Shown: positions 34,770-46,149 of the stretch, piece by piece
Layout: every line of letters starts with the position of its first letter
How positions within the stretch are numbered: position 1 is the first letter of the stretch
Source: Gnetum montanum
Lineage: Eukaryota; Streptophyta; Gnetopsida; Gnetales; Gnetaceae
Length of the DNA stretch: 64,000 bases
Assembly: GCA_015680685.1 (NCBI GenBank)
Contig: MNCI01018363.1
Location: 136,734 to 200,733 of the forward strand
Direction: 5' to 3'
Translations under genes and position numbers: made by a program
The notes under the pieces: model-generated
Database searches by the model: none
What the model saw: only the letters and a program-made list of their open reading frames with translations
What the model was told of the DNA's origin: nothing

Positions 34770-35910
34770 TCAATGTTAGGTAAGGGCGGAGGGATTTATA
34801 GTCTGACTCCTCCATGCCACCATCCTGAAATGGCAGGTTGGCCCAGGCTAGACTGTCATTGTTGGTTTTAGTTTGTTGAGGGATTTGGAGATGGATCTAA
34901 TCATTCGATGTTTTTATCTTTGAACCCCATTCTTCTTCAATGTTGTTGACAGTCCTGGGGGTGATTTCATCACCACGTATTACGACCTCCCCTCCTGCAT
35001 AGGGTAGGTGTATTTCCTGATGTATCAGTGATGAAACCGCCCTCAGCTAGGCTAACCAGGACCTCCCTAAGATCTAGTTGAACCCAAGCATCTCCTCGAC
35101 GACTAGGAATGTGGCATCCGTTGGGAATTGATCCCCTGCCACGACCTCAATACGCACCGTCCCCTTGACCTAAACCCTTGCTCCATTGAATGACTTTACG
35201 CATGTTGTCATTGTGGGAATGATCTAGTCGACCAGAACCAACCTATCCACGATGGGATAAGGAATGACATTTGTAGCTGCGTCGTAATCCACGTGTACCC
35301 TCTAGATCAAGTACTGACCGACCCGAATGGTGATGAACATGGGTTTAGTTGTCACCTGACCTTTCTCAGGATCATCTTTGATGGACTCGTCATGAAAGCT
35401 CAGCAAGGTAGGCTTAGGTTGCTCAGCTTCAGAAGGAAACATGACAGCGTGTATCGCTTCCTCTTCTACTGGTAAGCTTTCATCCACAGGTATGGATGTC
35501 AGCATGCGGACCATAGCCTCACAGTGTTTTTGGGATGTCATGAGCAGGTCATAGAGGCTCAACATTGTATTTTTTTATTTCAGAGCCCATTTGACCTGCT
35601 TCAATGCATCATGGAGATCCCTCTATCGGCTAGGTTGTTTATTCCCCTTGTCTTCTTCCATTCACCCCAAGAGACGAATCTCCCGAGGTGGAATGGTGTC
35701 AGTTGGGGGGTTATTCTTTTTCTTGCCAAGAGGAGGTGGCTGGGTTTCTACACCTTTATCCTGTCTCTGAGGTACAGGAGAAGGCACAAAGGCCAGGGGC
35801 CTAGGCTTAGGGAAGCTGAGCATAAAGTGGTATTTTGTAGCGTTAACAGATGTGTCCTCTCCCTTTTTTTTATCAGGTGATGGTTGGCGGTTTTGGTTAG
35901 AGGCCTGCCC
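34770..35910 (-). pseudogene. Element G protease region
   Basis: This is in the same frame as gag. It contains a Pro-rich linker, then PMFITIRVGQYLI, RVHVDYDAATNVIP and, about 70 residues on, ILGRSWLA.LRAVSS. These are the strands and flap region of Tat-type aspartic proteases, normally V(D)(S/G)G(A/S)..NV(I/L)P and LGR.WL. The catalytic triplet reads D-Y-D instead of D-S/T-G, so it is inactive. Stops here include TGA near 35637, TAG and TAA near 35560-35610, and several more within the domain. Confidence 0.65.
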
Positions 35911-38520
35911 CTACGTGAGAGGAGCAGCCGGTGGTTTTGGTGCCCTGATGATGAAAGGCGCCCTAGGCGTGGGCACGGACAAGGTCGCGGCTATGCTATT
36001 ACTGCGTGGCTGAGTGGCATTCTGAGAAGGTGCCCGAATGATGAAGGGTGGCCTTGAGACACCACTAGCTGTCGATGAAAGGTTTTCCCCCCTTGGTGAG
36101 CTGGTAGGTACACACAAAACAAAAGGTTGTTTGGATGGTACTTTCCTCTCACTATCCGTACTCACCACATTGATTGTATAGGGTGTGTTGTTTACATTCA
36201 ATGGATCCTTATACACGTGCAATGCTTGGTTTTCTGGACGCGTCGGACTACTGCCGTCTAGTTTTAAATGACCATCGTCGATCATGCGTTGAATGTCATC
36301 ATTCAAAGCCCAGCAGTAATCTATGTTGTGACCACACAACTGGTGGTAGTCACAGAAACGGTCCAGCCTGAAAGATTTCGGAACTGGTGGTTCAATAGGT
36401 AGGGCTAAAGAAGGATTCTTCAGCAGTTCACAATGACGTCTGTGACGCTTCAGATCTTCTTTGGATACCCTTTTGGGTTGAATGTATCCTTCCCCTAACA
36501 ATTTTTTCAACAGTTCTGAGTGTTTTACAGGCAGGGCCATATACTTTGAGCGATCTTTACGCTCAAAGTTTGGTTTTGGCTGGGGGGGCCCTTCAAGGGC
36601 AGCTGTGTCTTGGCTGGTGCTGCCTGCACTGGCCGTGGTCTCAGGAGGCACCGTAGGTGCCTTCTTGTTCTTGTTCTTTGTCCCCTCAGCTAGTGCAGCT
36701 ACTGTCATTGTCGTCGCTTCACCTTTGTCCTTGCCTTTATTGTGAGCGTTCTTGTAGATGACATACGCCGGGTCTTTGCTGGCCTCCGCAGCATCTTGGA
36801 TGCTTTTAGTTTGGGAGAAGGCCTGATGTAAGGAGTTAGGGAAAAGATAATATATCTTTGACTTGATAAAGTCATTGACTGCTCCTTTGAAGATGGCCAG
36901 TATGTGTGGCTCTGCGATTGGCTCACGTATTTCATTCAAAGTAGCACTCCAACGCTGTATGAACTTCTGGACTGGTTTGAGCGGGTCTTGTTTCACTCCC
37001 ATGAGTTGGTCTAACGTGACTTCCAGCTTTAAGTTGTATTTAAAGTGAGTCACGAATTGTGTCAGAAGCTCTTCCAAGGTTGAAATGGAAGAGCGTGGAA
37101 GGGCTCGATACCAATCTAGAGCTTTCCCTATCAAAGACATAGCAAAGACGTGGATAATCGTGTGAGGCCACTGTTGCAACAACAAGGATTCGAATTTGAA
37201 GGTGACCAAGTGAGCGTTAGGATCTCCCTCCCCATTATACTTGGTAAAATGAGGTAAGGACATCCCTGATGGTAACAACAGCATGGGGACCGCTGGACTA
37301 ATAGGATCATCTTGGTAGAAGTCCATGATCTATATAGTGTCTGAGCCAGCGGCCTTAAGATGCCTAATCTCCTCAGTGAGGGTTTGAATAAGTAAAAAGG
37401 CTTGATCCAGACCTGTTGATGGAGGTGTCTGTGCAGGAGAAGCAGGGGGCTGACCTGGAAAAGCTATGCCAAGTAGTGGAAATGGTGGGATGGTTTGGCC
37501 GGTAGATGGTGGGGCGGGGATCCCTGTAGGTAGGGGGGCCTTTGAGGACCACCACCCACCGGTTTGAGAAGAGAGATTAGCCATCGCCTACTGCGCAGGA
37601 TAAGGATACGGATATTGCGAGACCATCTATGGAATATGCATTGCAGGTGCAACCGAGTGTTGCATACCATATACCGTAGACTGGTTATGTTGTGCCGGGG
37701 GGATGGTCCATTGACTCGCGGCAGGCTATTGGGCGGATGTCTGTGGTTGACCGACGATGGTGATTTGTTGGGTTGGAGGGGGCAAAAGCGATAAAGTTTA
37801 CACCGGGTGAGTTGTGGATATGGCATGGGGTTGGATCTGAAGGATGAAATGGAGCACGGTGGATGTTGGAACCACCAACGGAATGCTGAGCACACGGGGT
37901 GACGAAACTGTCCCCATGTTATTGTCGGGTATTTGCACTTGCAGCCTAGATGGCTGCATAGTGGCTTGCGGAATGACAGGGATGTGCATCTATGTGGTCA
38001 TGGATGGATTAAGAGGGGCGGCTTCTCCGTCGAGAGGGAATAAGGGATTGATGTAAGTATGGGGACTAAGAGTGTGATATGAATGTTCAAACTGGGCTGC
38101 AAATTCATCATCTTCTTCCTCCCCATTCTAGGGTTCCATCATAGCCCGTGTAGCTTGGCTCTTAGCCATGACCAATTGTGTTATAATTTCATGGTGATGG
38201 TTTGTTAAAGGGATGATGTCATAGGCTATTGGGGTAAAATCCTGACTTCCTCGATGGATCATCTCGAAGTTTCGTTCTGCCTCGATTTTGGCTCGGCTAA
38301 GGGCAAGCTTCGCCTGGATCTTGAAGCAGATGAAGTTGTATTCTTCAGGGGTCACGACAGTAAATACTGGGTCTTTGCCCTGTAGTGTCAATGATCGACG
38401 CGATGGTCCCTAAGGTCCTGCTGCACCAGAAACTGGTTTGGTGACAGTGATAGGGTTCACAGATATAGCACCCAAATCAGCGGCGACCATGGCAGTTGTG
38501 GTTGTGTATGATGAATCCAT
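35911..38520 (-). pseudogene. Element G gag
   Basis: The capsid precursor runs in one frame from ATG 38520 to a TAG at 35911, with eight internal stops before the long open part (37326-35911). Seven of those are TAG (38410, 38128, 37990, 37726, 37627, 37588, 37330) and one is TAA (37798). The N-terminal part is Gln/Pro-rich. The open part holds the Retrotrans_gag core: LPHFTKYNGEGDPNAHLVTF, SLIGKALDWYRALPRSSIST, LLTQFVTHFKY, then QDPLKPVQKFIQRWSATLNE. A later Cys/His cluster FCDYHQLCGHNIDYCWAL resembles the zinc motif of Tat gag proteins. Length (about 870 codons) is normal for this lineage. Confidence 0.85.
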
Positions 38521-38743
38521 TGGTCATGTAGATTAATTGACAATAAATGACTGGATCTAAAATATGGTTGGCAAAAAGATTGCGAATAGGCTTTCTACCA
38601 TGTAGGATTCCAAAGGAATCGTTCCTGTGACCGATCTACACCACACGATTTGCCGTAAACTTCCCTAGAGGTATTACGTTTACGATTTTGGGTATAAATC
38701 GCTAACAGGGCTACCCGAAAAAAAAAATGGATCGGAGCCTAGG

Positions 38744-38760
38744 CCCTCCTTCTAGCACCA
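38744..38760 (-). other. Candidate primer-binding site of element G
   Basis: The minus strand reads TGGTGCTAGAAGGAGGG, six bases after the end of the 5' LTR. It starts TGG as every tRNA primer site does, but I cannot assign the tRNA with confidence. Confidence 0.55.
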
Positions 38761-38766
38761 AAAAAC

Positions 38767-40315
38767 TGTAACGATGGAAAATGTCGGCAGCTGGAATACA
38801 AAAAAAAATCCGTGTATACAGTCTTAACCACGGATCCGTGCAAGGGCTGTGCTGGAGAAAAACGAATCCACAGTGCCCTGAACGGTCTTGTCAATCAGAT
38901 AGTGACTTACTAAATCAGTAAACCGATGGAGATTATGAATATTTCGTGGAACGATTTGATTCGACGCGAAATGAGAGAAAAACAATGTAGATAAATTGTA
39001 ATAATGATAACGTTAACACGATCAAAGGAATCAGACATGAGAGAAATGCGTGATTTCAAGATCTATGCTTTGACCTGAAAAAATGAGTATTTTGTATACC
39101 AAGTTACACTGGGGAGATCCCGATTATCTTGTGCGAAACAAACACAAAATAACAAGAAAACTATCCAAGAAGAAGTACAAAATGGAGTTTGATCTACCTC
39201 GTAGGCTAGAGATGGGATGCAAGGAAGGTCAAGTTGTGATGTCTATCGATCAACTGCTTATGATCAATAGAGCTCGCAAACCATGCCAGATGATCTCTTG
39301 ATCTCTGATCTGCTCTTTTTGCCTTGGGTAGTCTCTGCTCGAAATTGCCGATGATCACCAATGGAGAGAGCTATGTTTTCGCCAAAGGACTAATCGCTTC
39401 TGCTACCAATGTTCAAGAAAAATGTTTCCTGTCTCTGTTAAAAGATAGTGCTACCAAAAGATTTCTAAGCTGCCCTCTTTCTCTCTTTCTCTGTGTGTCT
39501 GTGTTTTTTCACCAACTAGGATATTTATAAGTTTGATAATATGTGGAGAAGGCATGGTCGTGATGACACGTGTTTCAAACCTTTCAGAAGATCGTTGACT
39601 TGACTAACCTTGTGTTGAAATTCGTGACTACGCAGAATACGCACATCTGCGTATTTTGCGTATGAATAACAAATGTGCATCGGATGTGTCTCAGCTGACT
39701 TTGGGCTACATTACGCTCGTTCGTGTTGCGTTGCCTGCAAGAGCGTAACAAAGCACGAAAGTAATGGACTCAAGTTGCTTTACGCTCGTTCACGCTGCGA
39801 AGCGTAAACAATGATTAACTTGGCGATCAATTACACTGACGTACACTACGTTGCGTAACGAGCGTAAGGCGATCAATCTGCACAAAAAGAGAAAAGAGTT
39901 AATCTGTTGCACTTCCTCTGGACTTTCTTTGACCTTTTCGAAGCTCATTACGCTGCCTTGCGTAACAGAGCGTAAATCTGCTCTTGGACAAAAGACTTAG
40001 CAGAATACACGAGAAATCGCATATTATGTTGCTTAGGCCTTAAGCTTCGCAAAATCTGCTGAAGTAAGCTGCCTTCCAATATCAGACTATGTTAGGCGGA
40101 ACTACGGTAAGCGTCATTATGCTATGTTGTGTAATATAGCATAAAGATGGAAAACATAGTACGATTGGAAATCTGCAAAAGGAGATCGAAGTCTTGATGC
40201 TGCGTGCCTCTTTGCCTTGCCTTGCCTTGTTCTCCTTTCTAGAATTCTGTCATGTACTTTTTCCTGAATCACGAATCTTCACCTGAGGCCGACTCACAAT
40301 TTTCATGGTGTTTCA
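38767..40315 (-). repeat. 5' LTR of element G
   Basis: It runs TGTAACGATGG...GGTGTTTCA on the plus strand, 1,549 bases. It is the partner of 22894-24462. A TATTTATAAG stretch near 39525 and the GCGTAA-rich U3 match the other copy. Confidence 0.9.
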
Positions 40316-40320
40316 CTTAT
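40316..40320. repeat. Target-site duplication CTTAT, right
   Basis: Identical to 22889-22893, immediately outside the G LTR. Confidence 0.9.
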
Positions 40321-40730
40321 AATTTCCCTATTCGTGATCTCTACTTGACCATTAGTTTAGGAATGATAAGATGTTGTGAGTTTATGGTTCACCCCTATGC
40401 ATTGCATTAACTTGTGAAAAGTAGAACCTATGAAATGTGTTCCATTATCCAAAATTAGTGCTTTGAATACACCAAAAATGTTTACCACTTTTTGTTGAAA
40501 AAATTAGGCTATTGTGTTAGATGTACAATTAGATATGGTTGTAGCTTCAACATATTTGGTACAGTATTCAACAACAACATAATGTAGACGTGTCCATTAA
40601 ACATGGGAGTTATGGGTTCATGAAATCAATACCCTAAAGGTTAAAAAACTTCAATGATTGAATTCACTATTGGGATGCTTCCATTTAAGTAGTCATTTCT
40701 CCATTTTATTTAATCAATATTTAATACATA
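40321..40730 (-). pseudogene. Element H integrase, N-terminal half of the core
   Basis: On the minus strand the segment reads GIDFMNP, then VVVEYCTKYVEATTISNC, then VNIFGVFKALILDNGTHFIG and TTSYHS.TNGQVEITNREI, which stops exactly at the G insertion. These are the Ty3/gypsy integrase landmarks around the three catalytic acids: the Asp of GIDF, the Asp of LDNGTHF and the Glu of QVEITNRE are all present. The frame changes a few times. Upstream the similarity fades near 40730, at an AT repeat. Confidence 0.8.
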
Positions 40731-41655
40731 AATTTTATATATCATAATTTTGACTCTATATATATATATATTGGGGAAATGGGTTAAAAAGAAAATGGAG
40801 GCTAGGATAAGGATTGCCGCCAGACTTGATCATGCTTAAGAACTTATTACACTACCAAAGAACATGGTTCTCTCTCTCTCTCTCTCTCTCTGAGGAAACT
40901 TTTCTCATGATGTACTTCACTCTAAAGGTAGGAATTCCAACATGAGTCTGGCCAATTAGTTACACTATCAAAGAATAGGATCCTTTCAGAAACCTTTCCC
41001 ATGGTGCAATTCAACCCTCATGAATGTGCCTTTAATTATAAGCTAGAAGACAACATAGTAGGTCTCATGGGTGGCTAAGGATTCTCAAGTGGGGAGGAAC
41101 ATACTTTATCCTATTTGTCATAGGATATCCATGGATCATCACACTTGAGGGCTAGGGTTAATGAGAGGAAAAAGGTTACCTAGTGATTGTGGCTAACTGC
41201 TCTCTAATCTCATAGGTCCTACATTTACATGACCATGATAATAACATGATAAATTAGCATAAATCCATTCCTCCATAATGCAATATAACTAATAAAAATA
41301 AAACCTTGAAATAGATTGGGAAGAATCATAGAATAATTAAAATGTGTTATATAAAAGAGGTTTTATACAATAGTAATATGATTACTATATAAAACATTAT
41401 ACTTGCATTATTTTCCAATGGTGTTATGATGACCTAATTCCTAGTAACTCAAATGATTATAATGATTATTAAAATCATATTAAAAAGCACAAATAGATCA
41501 AATCAAAACCAATATGCTAAGGAATATATGTTGGTAGACATAACATGCATGAGAAAATGCTGGAAATGCAAAGAAAATATGTAAATGCAACTATATACAA
41601 ATGAAATGCATGAAGAATGAGAAGAAAGCATGTAACTAAGTATCTACCAAGTGTC
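40731..41655. other. 3' flank of element F with microsatellites
   Basis: No coding frame. A TA repeat lies at about 40759-40771 and a (TC)11 run at 40869-40891. The 3' LTR of F should be here, but without a second copy I cannot place its ends. Confidence 0.45.
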
Positions 41656-41659
41656 CATC

Positions 41660-42720
41660 TAAGTAGAAATTCTTTAAATGAAATGCATTAAATTTTATAT
41701 TTAATTTACATCCTTGCAAATTAGCAATTTTATAAACATTGGGGCCAATGACATCTATGACTTGATACAAGCCTAACCACATAGGATAAAACTGAGTTTG
41801 GAGACCTATTTAACCAGATGCTCAATCTCTCTTAAGGACTAGATCACGTACTTAAAAGACTTTAGCTACATACTTCTTATCAAATCATATTTTAACAATT
41901 TTTTGATGATTAAATAGGATTTCAACTACTTTAACCCTTTTAAGTTCTAAATTACAAATATCATATGTACATGAGGTTAAATGTTCATTATTTAGTAAAT
42001 AATCCAAGAAAAATTAATATGTAGGAATTTGAAAATTTATTGATAATGTTATTTCTTGTCCATATACTAAGTCATATGGTGTAGTTTTGATTGACTCTTT
42101 ATAATAGATTTTATCAGTTCATACTATCCATTTTAATTATTCATGCCATGTTCATGAATTTTAAGTTATCATCTTCTTACTTCCATCTAATATTATTTTA
42201 TTGGATGACTCAACTAAACCATTACCTTGTGGATAATATTTAGTTACAGCTTTGACAATAATATTATGTTCTCTAGCCCAATTTGTAAACTCTATAGAGA
42301 TGAAGGCAAGTCCATTATCCACTACTAAAGCATAACGATATCCATATCTAGAAATTATCTCATTTTCTAGAAAGAAAATAACTTCATGAGATGTTTTAGT
42401 TTTAGTTACCTTTGCTTCCACACAACATGTTCAATAATCAGTGGTTGTTAAGATAAACTTATGTTAGGTTGTTGATAATGGATTAATCACTCTAATAAAA
42501 TCTAAAGCCCATTGCACAAATGTTTTGGTTTCTATTATAGGTTATAAAGGGGATGAACTTTTGGAATCTTTACTTTTAAATATTTGACACTGTACACAAG
42601 TTTTAACTAGGTTGTAAGCATTTTTTTTCATAGTGGGCCAATAGTAACCTACCCTTGTGATTATATGTACTAACAAGCGATATCCTATATGTCCTTCCTC
42701 ATGTAGTTGCTTTAAAGCAT
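41660..42720 (-). pseudogene. Element F integrase
   Basis: The finger reads HEEGHIGYRLLVHIITRVGY...CVQCQ (HHCC). The core has VDNGLAFISIEF and PQGNGLVESSNK (catalytic Asp and Glu), and the C-terminal region PYDLVYGQEI, QTQFYPMWLGLYQVIDVIGP and FNAFHLKNFY, which is the GPY/F-like module to 41660. At least three stops and a frame shift between 42421 and 42542 interrupt it. Confidence 0.75.
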
Positions 42721-43049
42721 TTTTAGCATATCCTTGGTCTAAGCATTGAAGGTATATTTCTTGGAAATTCTTCCTAAACAACTCACCACTAATTAGAGTG
42801 AACTTAGAACATTTAGATGTGAAAAGCTTTCTTTTATATCTACGTAAATTTGAAGGGTAACCGTGAAAGGTTAAATAAAGCTTAATATCACTATACCATG
42901 GGTCATATAATTGGTTAGGAGTGAATGAGATATCATTCTCCTCATCAATGGATAGTATGTGAAGTGATATTGATTCTTTATCTTTAGGTATATCACAATT
43001 TTTTGAAGTTGAGAATTTTTCTATTAAGTTTGCAAGGCTAGTTCCTCTA

Positions 43050-44315
43050 AATAACTTAGCTACTTTAATATCAAACTCTTGTAATTTCATAGCCCATTTA
43101 GCACATTTTTCACTAGGATCTTGTAATTTGGCTAATGCAAAGGTGGCTAACGCAAAGGTGGCTAAATTATTAATAATAACAAAAAATTTTGCATTTAACA
43201 AATAGTAGCAAAATTTCTTTAGGGCTTTATGGTTAATATTTTAGCTCTACATATTTCAAAGGTGCAAACATGAAAATTATAGGCCTTTCACCTTGATTAA
43301 CAATATATTTGGTTAAGATAGTAGCAACAATAACATCATTGGAAAACATATATAAAAGGAAATCATTTTCATACCAAGGAGAAGCTAAAATAGGGGCATC
43401 TTTAATGGCTTCTTTAATGGAAAGGAAAGCATTCTTTTTCCTTTCTTCCATCTAATGCACATTACTATCTTTTCTAAGCATCTCATTTAATGGTCGAACT
43501 AATTTGACATAAATAGGGATAAATCGTCTAGCAAAAAAAAATTTCCCAAAGAAGGACCTTAAATTAGTCTTAGATAAAGGGTAAGGTACTTTTAAAATAG
43601 CATTTATTCACTTGGGATTAATCATAATCCCTTCTTTATTTACTATATGACCAAAAAATTTACCACTTTGAACACCAAAGATGGATATCTTGGCATTCAA
43701 AGTGACATGAAATTGTCTACATCTTATGAAAATATTTCTAAGGTCTCTAAGGTATGTATCCCAATCTTTAAAGAAAATGGTTAAATCATCTAAATAAATA
43801 ATAATGCATTTCTTTATTAGCCCTTTAAAAGTTTTTTCCATAGCTCTTTGAAAGGTATATCCAACATTTATAACACCGAAGGACATCTTAGTAAATTAAA
43901 ATGTTCCTAATTTTGTTGTAAAAGCATTCTTATATTAGTCCTTCTTACTTACTAAGATTTGATTATATCCTAAATATCCATCTAAAAAGGAATACATTTG
44001 TGCACCATTCATGATTTGCAAAAATTCTTCCATAAAGAGAAGTGGGTAATTATCCTTAATGTAAGAATTATTAAGGTTACAAAAATCACTACATAATTGT
44101 AATTTACCTATTCGTTTTCTAACAGGCACTGAATTTGATATCCAACTTGAATGTCTCATAGGATAAATAATTTTAGATTCTAAAAGTTTATCAATTTTTT
44201 CTTTCATCAAAGTTTCAATCTTGGGATTAACAAGTCTAAGTTTTTTTCTAAATGGTTTGGTTTCAGGTTTAAGAGGTATAGTATGTGTTACCACTAAAGG
44301 ATTTAAGGTCTTCAA
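43050..44315 (-). pseudogene. Element F reverse transcriptase and RNase H
   Basis: The RT starts with PLKPETKPFRKKLRLVNP, then VPVRKRIGKLQLCSDFCNLN, MYSFLDGYLGYNQI, KMSFGVINVGYTFQRAM and the catalytic YLDD (IIIYLDDLTIF) followed by FGHIVNKEGI. RNase H follows with ILASPWYENDFLLYMFSNDV. Stops occur after SKKD, at F.FTK and after MINPK. The catalytic box is intact even though the frame is broken. Confidence 0.8.
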
Positions 44316-44779
44316 ATCCTCATAAGTTCAAGCTAAAACATCATCAAATTTGTGTAATAGTTCAATTAAGTTTTGTTTTTTCATCTGCATGTAGGTAAGC
44401 TCCTATTTTAATAGGGTAGTATCATCCTTTATTTTGAATTTGAATTGTTACTATTTCAGCTAGTATTTGCTAATTATTATTTTTAGATATTTCTTTAGTT
44501 TTGATATGTAAGTGAGCAAACAAAGCTTCTCTAGTTGCTATTTCAAGGGAGATCTTATTTAAAAACATGACATATTTTGAAATAGCCTCTTCATTAATTT
44601 GAAAAACTTTGAAACATTGATCACTAAATTAACCCTTCGAAAATAAGAATTCATAAATATGATTATCATCATCAAAAAATTGAAAGGAAAAGATATTATC
44701 TAGAATAGAATAATATTTAACCTTTTCAATAATAGTTTTAAAATCCCAAGCCTTATGTCTAAAAGAGACATCTAAAGTA

Positions 44780-45552
44780 GTGGCCATTTAAGCTAATGCA
44801 TGAGGAACATAATTTTCTTCTCTATGAACATATTCAATGGATATGTATTCAAATTTTTAAAAACTTCAAGGATGTAAGCTTGATACACTTTAATGGTAGC
44901 ATCTTTATCATCAAAAACTCCATTAACTTGATTTACTATTAATTGGAAGTCGCTATAAATCTTGAGTTTGGATAAGTCAATAATACTTAGCTAGTTTGAT
45001 TTGATGTATAAGCACTTTGTACTCAACCATGTTGTTACTCATAGGTTGTGTGAAATTGATGGCTTTGAGGATAGGTGCTTCACTAGGAAGTATGAGCATT
45101 ATTCCAACTCCACATCCTTTTCTAAAAGAGGCATCATCCACTCTTAATTTCCAAGTGTTTAAGTTAGTAAAATCTAAAAAATTAGTACTTTGATTGATGT
45201 AATAATTATAATCATTGAAATTTGGTTCAGTTTCTAATGTTTTAATGTTTAGAACCTCATTTAGATCTAGGTCATTTCCTAATGGTGGTGGATCACCAAA
45301 AAGAAATGTTTTTCCATCATGTTGATGATAAGGTAAGGTATCTTCAAAACTTTCTTCACATTCTCTAAAATCTTGGTAATATTTGATGGAATATGTATAA
45401 GCAAAAGGATTTATTTCTGAAATTTTACTCACATCATCCTTCATAATATATTCTCCAAGACTAACTTCAATAACTCCAACATAAAAATTAGTATTTTGGC
45501 TTTTCAAATATTGATTTTGTTGATTAACATTTGTTACTACATGTTTATACAA
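44780..45552 (-). pseudogene. Element F archaeal-type RNase H, placed upstream of RT
   Basis: After an acidic linker (45552-45200) the segment reads WKLRVDDASFRKGCGVGI, then NFTQPMSNNMVEYKVLIHQI, then (next frame) LKIYSDFQLIVNQVNG and EYVHREENYVPHALA. These are the four acidic sites of the archaeal-type RNase H found in Tat elements (DGA, AEYEAL, GDSQLVVNQ, NxxADALA); His replaces the last Asp. It is separated from RT by some 450 bases. In Tat elements, including G in this window, this domain normally lies after RT-RH. Confidence 0.7.
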
Positions 45553-45810
45553 AGGTTCTCTTGGTAGAACAACATATTTAGATTTTTCTTTAATAGGAAT
45601 TAATAATTTTAAAAATTCTAATCTAAAGAAGCCCCCAAACTAGGCTCTCAAGGTCCTAGGTAGAAGCACATCATAAGTAGGTAACATGTCAACTACTAAA
45701 GTATTTGTATAACATGTGAAAGTAGGGTATTTTTTAAGTTGCATTTTCACTCCTTTTAATGACCCTACCATAGGTACGATAGATCCATTAAGATGTATCA
45801 CACTTCTTGT

Positions 45811-46143
45811 TTATGGTAGCATTTGTGCTCCTAATATTTTACACACTTCTAATGGAATGACACCAATAGATGTGCTAGAATCCATTAAAAATTTATGAAC
45901 ATTCTTACCTAAAATAATCAAGGTGGTAAAGAAAAGTGGTTGATCCTTCTTGTTCAACATGAAACTACTTAAGTTTTGTATTGATAAAGCATTAAATCTT
46001 TCTGCAAAATGAACTTTTTTTTCAGTTATTAGAGATTTTTCTTTATTGGTATAAAGTGTATGAACTATCTTTTGGATCACTTCGTTCATTTCATTAAAAT
46101 GTAAAAGATTGTACATTGAAATGTTGGCTTTAACTCTTTTCAA
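45811..46143 (-). pseudogene. Element F aspartic protease
   Basis: The open part ends with PLFFTTLIILGKNVHKFLMD, then SSTSIGVIPLEVCKILG. This is the active-site strand of gypsy proteases (xLxDxGSSxxVxPxxVxxxLG); the triplet reads D-S-S. It lies between gag and the RNase H. Confidence 0.65.
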
Positions 46144-46149
46144 ATCCTT

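Larger units (their letters stand above)
22894..40315 (-). mobile_element. Element G: 17.4 kb Tat/Ogre-like Ty3/gypsy retrotransposon
   Basis: G is complete from LTR to LTR, with a perfect 5-bp target duplication. On the minus strand the order is 5' LTR, primer site, gag-pro in one frame (38520 to about 34770), a 5 kb segment holding a spliced gene on the opposite strand, pol (29606-26334: RT, RNase H, archaeal-type RNase H, integrase), a 3' untranslated region with short hairpin repeats, polypurine tract and 3' LTR. The RT-RH-aRH-INT order is that of the Tat lineage. Separation of protease and RT by a likely intron recalls Ogre. Over about 400 bases of the two LTRs compared by eye I count 17 substitutions and one indel, so it is the youngest large element here. 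Nonsense codons disable both sense frames. Confidence 0.9.
15939..40730 (-). mobile_element. Element H: Ty3/gypsy element interrupted by G
   Basis: On the minus strand the visible parts are integrase N-terminal half (about 40730-40321), a break for element G, integrase C-terminal half (22893 to about 22330), a spacer with a solo LTR, the extra ORF (19792-17040), a decayed polypurine tract, and the 3' LTR (16800-15939). Reverse transcriptase, protease, gag and 5' LTR of H are not seen; the element stops near 40730, where F begins. The LTR and extra ORF belong to the same family as B and E. The five bases before the LTR are TATAT, but the other flank is lost. Confidence 0.7.
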
